DNA of 8,239 nt. Source: Oscillospiraceae bacterium (GTDB taxonomy: Bacteria; Bacillota; Clostridia; Oscillospirales; Oscillospiraceae). How positions within the stretch are numbered: position 1 is the stretch's first letter; each line of letters starts with the position of its first letter. Shown here piece after piece: positions 6,931-8,239 of this stretch. The stretch is from the NCBI GenBank assembly GCA_029067025.1, contig JAIEFH010000096.1, positions 1 to 8,239 on the forward strand, read 5' to 3'. The notes under the pieces were generated by a model that was not told where the DNA came from, did not search any database, and worked only from the letters and a program-made list of their open reading frames with translations. Both the position numbers and the translations under genes were made by a program.

Positions 6931-6971
6931 ACAAAAAAGCACACACCCAGATCTACTGGGTGTGTGCTTTT
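6931..6971 (-). terminator. Rho-independent terminator of the LysR gene
   Basis: A perfect 16-bp inverted repeat pairs 6935-6950 with 6956-6971 around a 5-nt loop. Read on the minus strand, it is followed by TTTTTTGTTT. It begins right after the LysR stop codon (6974-6976). The plus-strand side also ends in TTTT, so it may work weakly in both directions. It separates LysR transcription from the operon promoter. Confidence 0.93.
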
Positions 6972-6973
6972 GA

Positions 6974-7861
6974 TTATGAAGTGAACTGTTTTTGCAGGGT
7001 GCGGGCAAAGTCCTCTATATAGGGATTTTTATTGTCTACCTTCCAGAATACGCAGTAATTGCGCAGGATAGGCATACCGTTTCGAAGCAAGGGGATGCGG
7101 TGCAGCGGCACGGACACAGGATGGGCTTGGGGGACTCCCTCCACAGGGAGATAGCCCTTTCCTCCCACTACCAGCAGTCGGGCCTGCTCCAAATCGTCCG
7201 CGAACAGGAACTCACTTTCCAGTCCCATAATGTCCCGATAGTAAGTCTTTTCGTTGTCCCGCTGATCGGGAGCGACTGCCAGGATACAGGGCAGCTCCCG
7301 AAGTTCCTGGGCAGTGAGCCCCTCTCTCGCTGCCAATTGGGAGCGAGAGGACAGCTCTACACAGCAGGCCCCGGTCGTGAGAATCTGGTTCACGTAGGCG
7401 TCGGAAAAGGCCCGCCGCTGGTCATTGAGCACCACATCCACTCTGCCCAGCCGTAGGGCGTCATACAAATCTTCGTGGCTGCCGTTAAATATTTCCACCA
7501 ACACCTCAGGATGAGCTTGGGTGAACTCTGCCACTGCCAGCTGGAACTCCGGACCACTGTAGCCCCTGAGACATCCGGTTTGCAGACTGGGCGGAGCTGT
7601 CTCGCCCAACTCCGTTGTCTCACGGCACAAGTGCTCCAACTGGTCCAGTAGAGGACAGCCCTTGCGGTAAAGGTGTTCCCCCGCCGCCGTCAAGGTAAAC
7701 GACCGGTTTTTCCGATGCAGCAGCTTCACCCTCAGTTCCCGCTCCAAAGCCTGCACCTGCTGGGACATAGCGGACTGGGAGATGTGGCATCGCTCCGCCG
7801 CCTCGGTAAAGCTTCCCGTCTCCACCACTGCGGCAAAATATCTCAACTGTCGTAATAGCAA
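6974..7861 (-). CDS. LysR-type transcriptional regulator
   Basis: This is a 295-aa DNA-binding regulator. The N-terminal winged helix-turn-helix is typical: LRQLRYFAAVVETGSFTEAAERCHISQSAMSQQVQALE (residues 3-40), followed by a linker helix. A periplasmic-binding-protein-like effector domain covers about 93-290. The start is a TTG at 7861. It gives the standard LysR N-terminus, and GGGAGGG at 7870-7876 lies 8 nt upstream. The nearby ATGs at 7869 and 7878 are out of frame. The gene has its own promoter and terminator, and lies upstream of and in the same direction as the redox operon, with a LysR-like site in front of that operon. It probably activates the operon in response to a small effector; the effector is not predictable. 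Confidence 0.93.
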   Translation of the reverse strand: MLLRQLRYFAAVVETGSFTEAAERCHISQSAMSQQVQALERELRVKLLHRKNRSFTLTAAGEHLYRKGCPLLDQLEHLCRETTELGETAPPSLQTGCLRGYSGPEFQLAVAEFTQAHPEVLVEIFNGSHEDLYDALRLGRVDVVLNDQRRAFSDAYVNQILTTGACCVELSSRSQLAAREGLTAQELRELPCILAVAPDQRDNEKTYYRDIMGLESEFLFADDLEQARLLVVGGKGYLPVEGVPQAHPVSVPLHRIPLLRNGMPILRNYCVFWKVDNKNPYIEDFARTLQKQFTS

Positions 7862-7943
7862 GGCGGCATCCCTCCCATTTCGGTATTCGCAATGTAATGA
7901 CGATATATTTACTAACTATATACCATTGATACATACCGAGAGT

Positions 7944-7972
7944 ATTATAGAGCGTTGCGGCAGAATCGTCAA
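7944..7972 (-). promoter_or_regulatory. Promoter of the LysR gene
   Basis: On the minus strand, TTGACG (7967-7972) and TATAAT (7944-7949) are separated by 17 nt, a near-consensus sigma-A promoter. The predicted start near 7937 gives a leader of about 75 nt before the TTG start codon. The leader contains an AT-rich dyad, ATATA-N9-TATAT, at 7903-7921. Confidence 0.78.
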
Positions 7973-7976
7973 CGCT
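7951..7976. promoter_or_regulatory. Inverted repeat AGCGTTG-N12-CAACGCT over the LysR promoter
   Basis: Perfect 7-bp arms at 7951-7957 and 7970-7976 span the -35 element and spacer of the LysR promoter (about -14 to -39). With one mismatch the arms extend to 9 bp. The position suits a repressor operator. Which protein binds is unknown: LysR itself or the divergent MarR-like product are candidates. There is no T-tract typical of a terminator. Confidence 0.4.
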
Positions 7977-7989
7977 TTCGTGGTATGCG

Positions 7990-8054
7990 GAGTCCCCGCC
8001 CCAAAGCCTGCACCTGCTGGGACATGGCAGACTGAGAGATGTGGTGCCGCTTCC
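7990..8054 (-). pseudogene. Decayed fragment of a LysR-type helix-turn-helix
   Basis: The segment 8001-8054 aligns without gaps to 7744-7797 inside the LysR gene, with 46 of 54 bases identical; weaker similarity extends left to about 7990. On the minus strand it reads HHISQSAMSQQVQALGRGLR, against CHISQSAMSQQVQALERELR in the intact gene, and then reaches a stop. Only the recognition-helix region remains. It is a relic of a second LysR gene, or of a partial duplication, now located between the LysR and MarR-like promoters. Confidence 0.75.
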
Positions 8055-8083
8055 TTGACAAACGACTGTTTTCCCGCTACAAT
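8055..8083 (+). promoter_or_regulatory. Promoter of the MarR-like gene
   Basis: A perfect TTGACA (8055-8060), a 17-nt spacer and TACAAT (8078-8083) form a near-consensus sigma-A promoter on the plus strand. The predicted start is near 8090, giving a leader of about 33 nt. Its -35 element abuts the LysR relic directly. Confidence 0.85.
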
Positions 8084-8090
8084 GTAAATA

Positions 8091-8104
8091 GTTCAAAAAA
8101 GAAC
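8091..8104. promoter_or_regulatory. Small dyad GTTC-N6-GAAC just after the MarR-like start site
   Basis: Inverted 4-bp arms flank six A residues at about +2 to +15 of the predicted transcript, between the promoter and the ribosome binding site. The position suits autorepression by the MarR-like product, but arms this short can occur by chance. Confidence 0.3.
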
Positions 8105-8122
8105 AAAAAGGGGGGCCGTGTT

Positions 8123-8239
8123 GTGACCGATGCGTTTGGGGACGACATTCTGTTGTTCAAGGGGGTGTACGATCAGACTCTTGATCCGGTAGCGCAGAGG
8201 TGGCACCTCACACGGAGGGAATTGGACTTGCTGCTGGTG
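8123..8239 (+). CDS. Partial MarR-like transcriptional regulator, N-terminus only
   Basis: Thirty-nine codons are present before the window ends in frame. The peptide reads (M)TDAFGDDILLFKGVYDQTLDPVAQRWHLTRRELDLLLV. This looks like the first two helices of a MarR-family winged-helix regulator, in which a dimerisation helix (LLFKGVYDQTLDPVAQRW) is followed by LTRRELDLLL at the start of the DNA-binding domain. The start is GTG at 8123: an A5G6 ribosome binding site (8105-8115) lies 7 nt upstream, and the earlier GTG at 8118 meets a stop at once. It has its own consensus promoter and is divergent from LysR. What it regulates is probably to the right of the window. The family call rests on a short fragment. 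Confidence 0.65.
   Translation, partial: MTDAFGDDILLFKGVYDQTLDPVAQRWHLTRRELDLLLV

Noticed and set aside
6818..6946. N-terminal extension of the FMN reductase frame
   Set aside because: The extra codons cover the promoter and leader. The strong ribosome binding site and the conserved MKVLAISSSPR start place the true N-terminus at 6817.
7843..7878. Possible 11-residue leader peptide overlapping the LysR start
   Set aside because: The ATG at 7878 has no ribosome binding site; the GGGAGGG lies inside the mini-frame and is correctly spaced for the LysR TTG instead.
7620..8096. Minus-strand frame of 158 codons upstream of and overlapping LysR
   Set aside because: It runs through the promoter region, reads the LysR relic in the wrong frame and overlaps LysR out of frame. 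It has no domain and no supported start.

Overview
This is an accessory-type chromosomal window from what looks like a GC-rich gut Firmicute (Clostridia, probably Oscillospirales-like). That placement is an inference. It rests on strong AGGAGG-type ribosome binding sites, an SLH-domain surface protein, lipoprotein signals, ferredoxin-fused aldo/keto reductases, and sigma-A-like promoters with 17-nt spacers. No rRNA, tRNA, CRISPR array or transposase is visible.

Layout. Almost everything is on the minus strand and reads from right to left. At the right end, a LysR-type regulator (6974-7861, TTG start) lies divergent from a partial MarR-like gene (from 8123, plus strand). They share a 261-bp intergenic region that holds two near-consensus promoters, two dyads, and a decayed copy of a LysR helix-turn-helix segment. 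The LysR gene ends in a strong hairpin terminator (6931-6971). Just beyond it is a new promoter (6860-6888), preceded by a perfect CATAAG-N5-CTTATG dyad centred at -65, the classical position for a LysR-type activator site.

That promoter appears to drive one long redox operon. In order it encodes an FMN reductase / iron-sulfur flavoprotein-like protein; a ferredoxin-fused aldo/keto reductase with a degenerate active site; a truncated aldo/keto reductase joined by an apparent deletion to the C-terminal remnant of an ArsP/YraQ-type permease; a 669-aa lipoprotein combining SLH repeats, a flavodoxin domain and a DUF362 domain; a second ferredoxin-fused aldo/keto reductase with an intact catalytic tetrad; a two-domain carboxymuconolactone-decarboxylase-family protein; and the start of another lipoprotein that runs off the left edge. 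Most intergenic gaps are 12-21 nt. The exception is the 88 nt before the truncated reductase, which contains its own inverted repeat.

How the genes may work together (inference). Cytoplasmic NAD(P)H- and ferredoxin-linked oxidoreductases are paired with an exported, doubly anchored flavodoxin/DUF362 protein. This would fit LysR-controlled redox metabolism of a small organic compound, possibly with an extracellular redox step. The substrate cannot be read from the sequence. The two broken genes show that the cluster has been remodelled.
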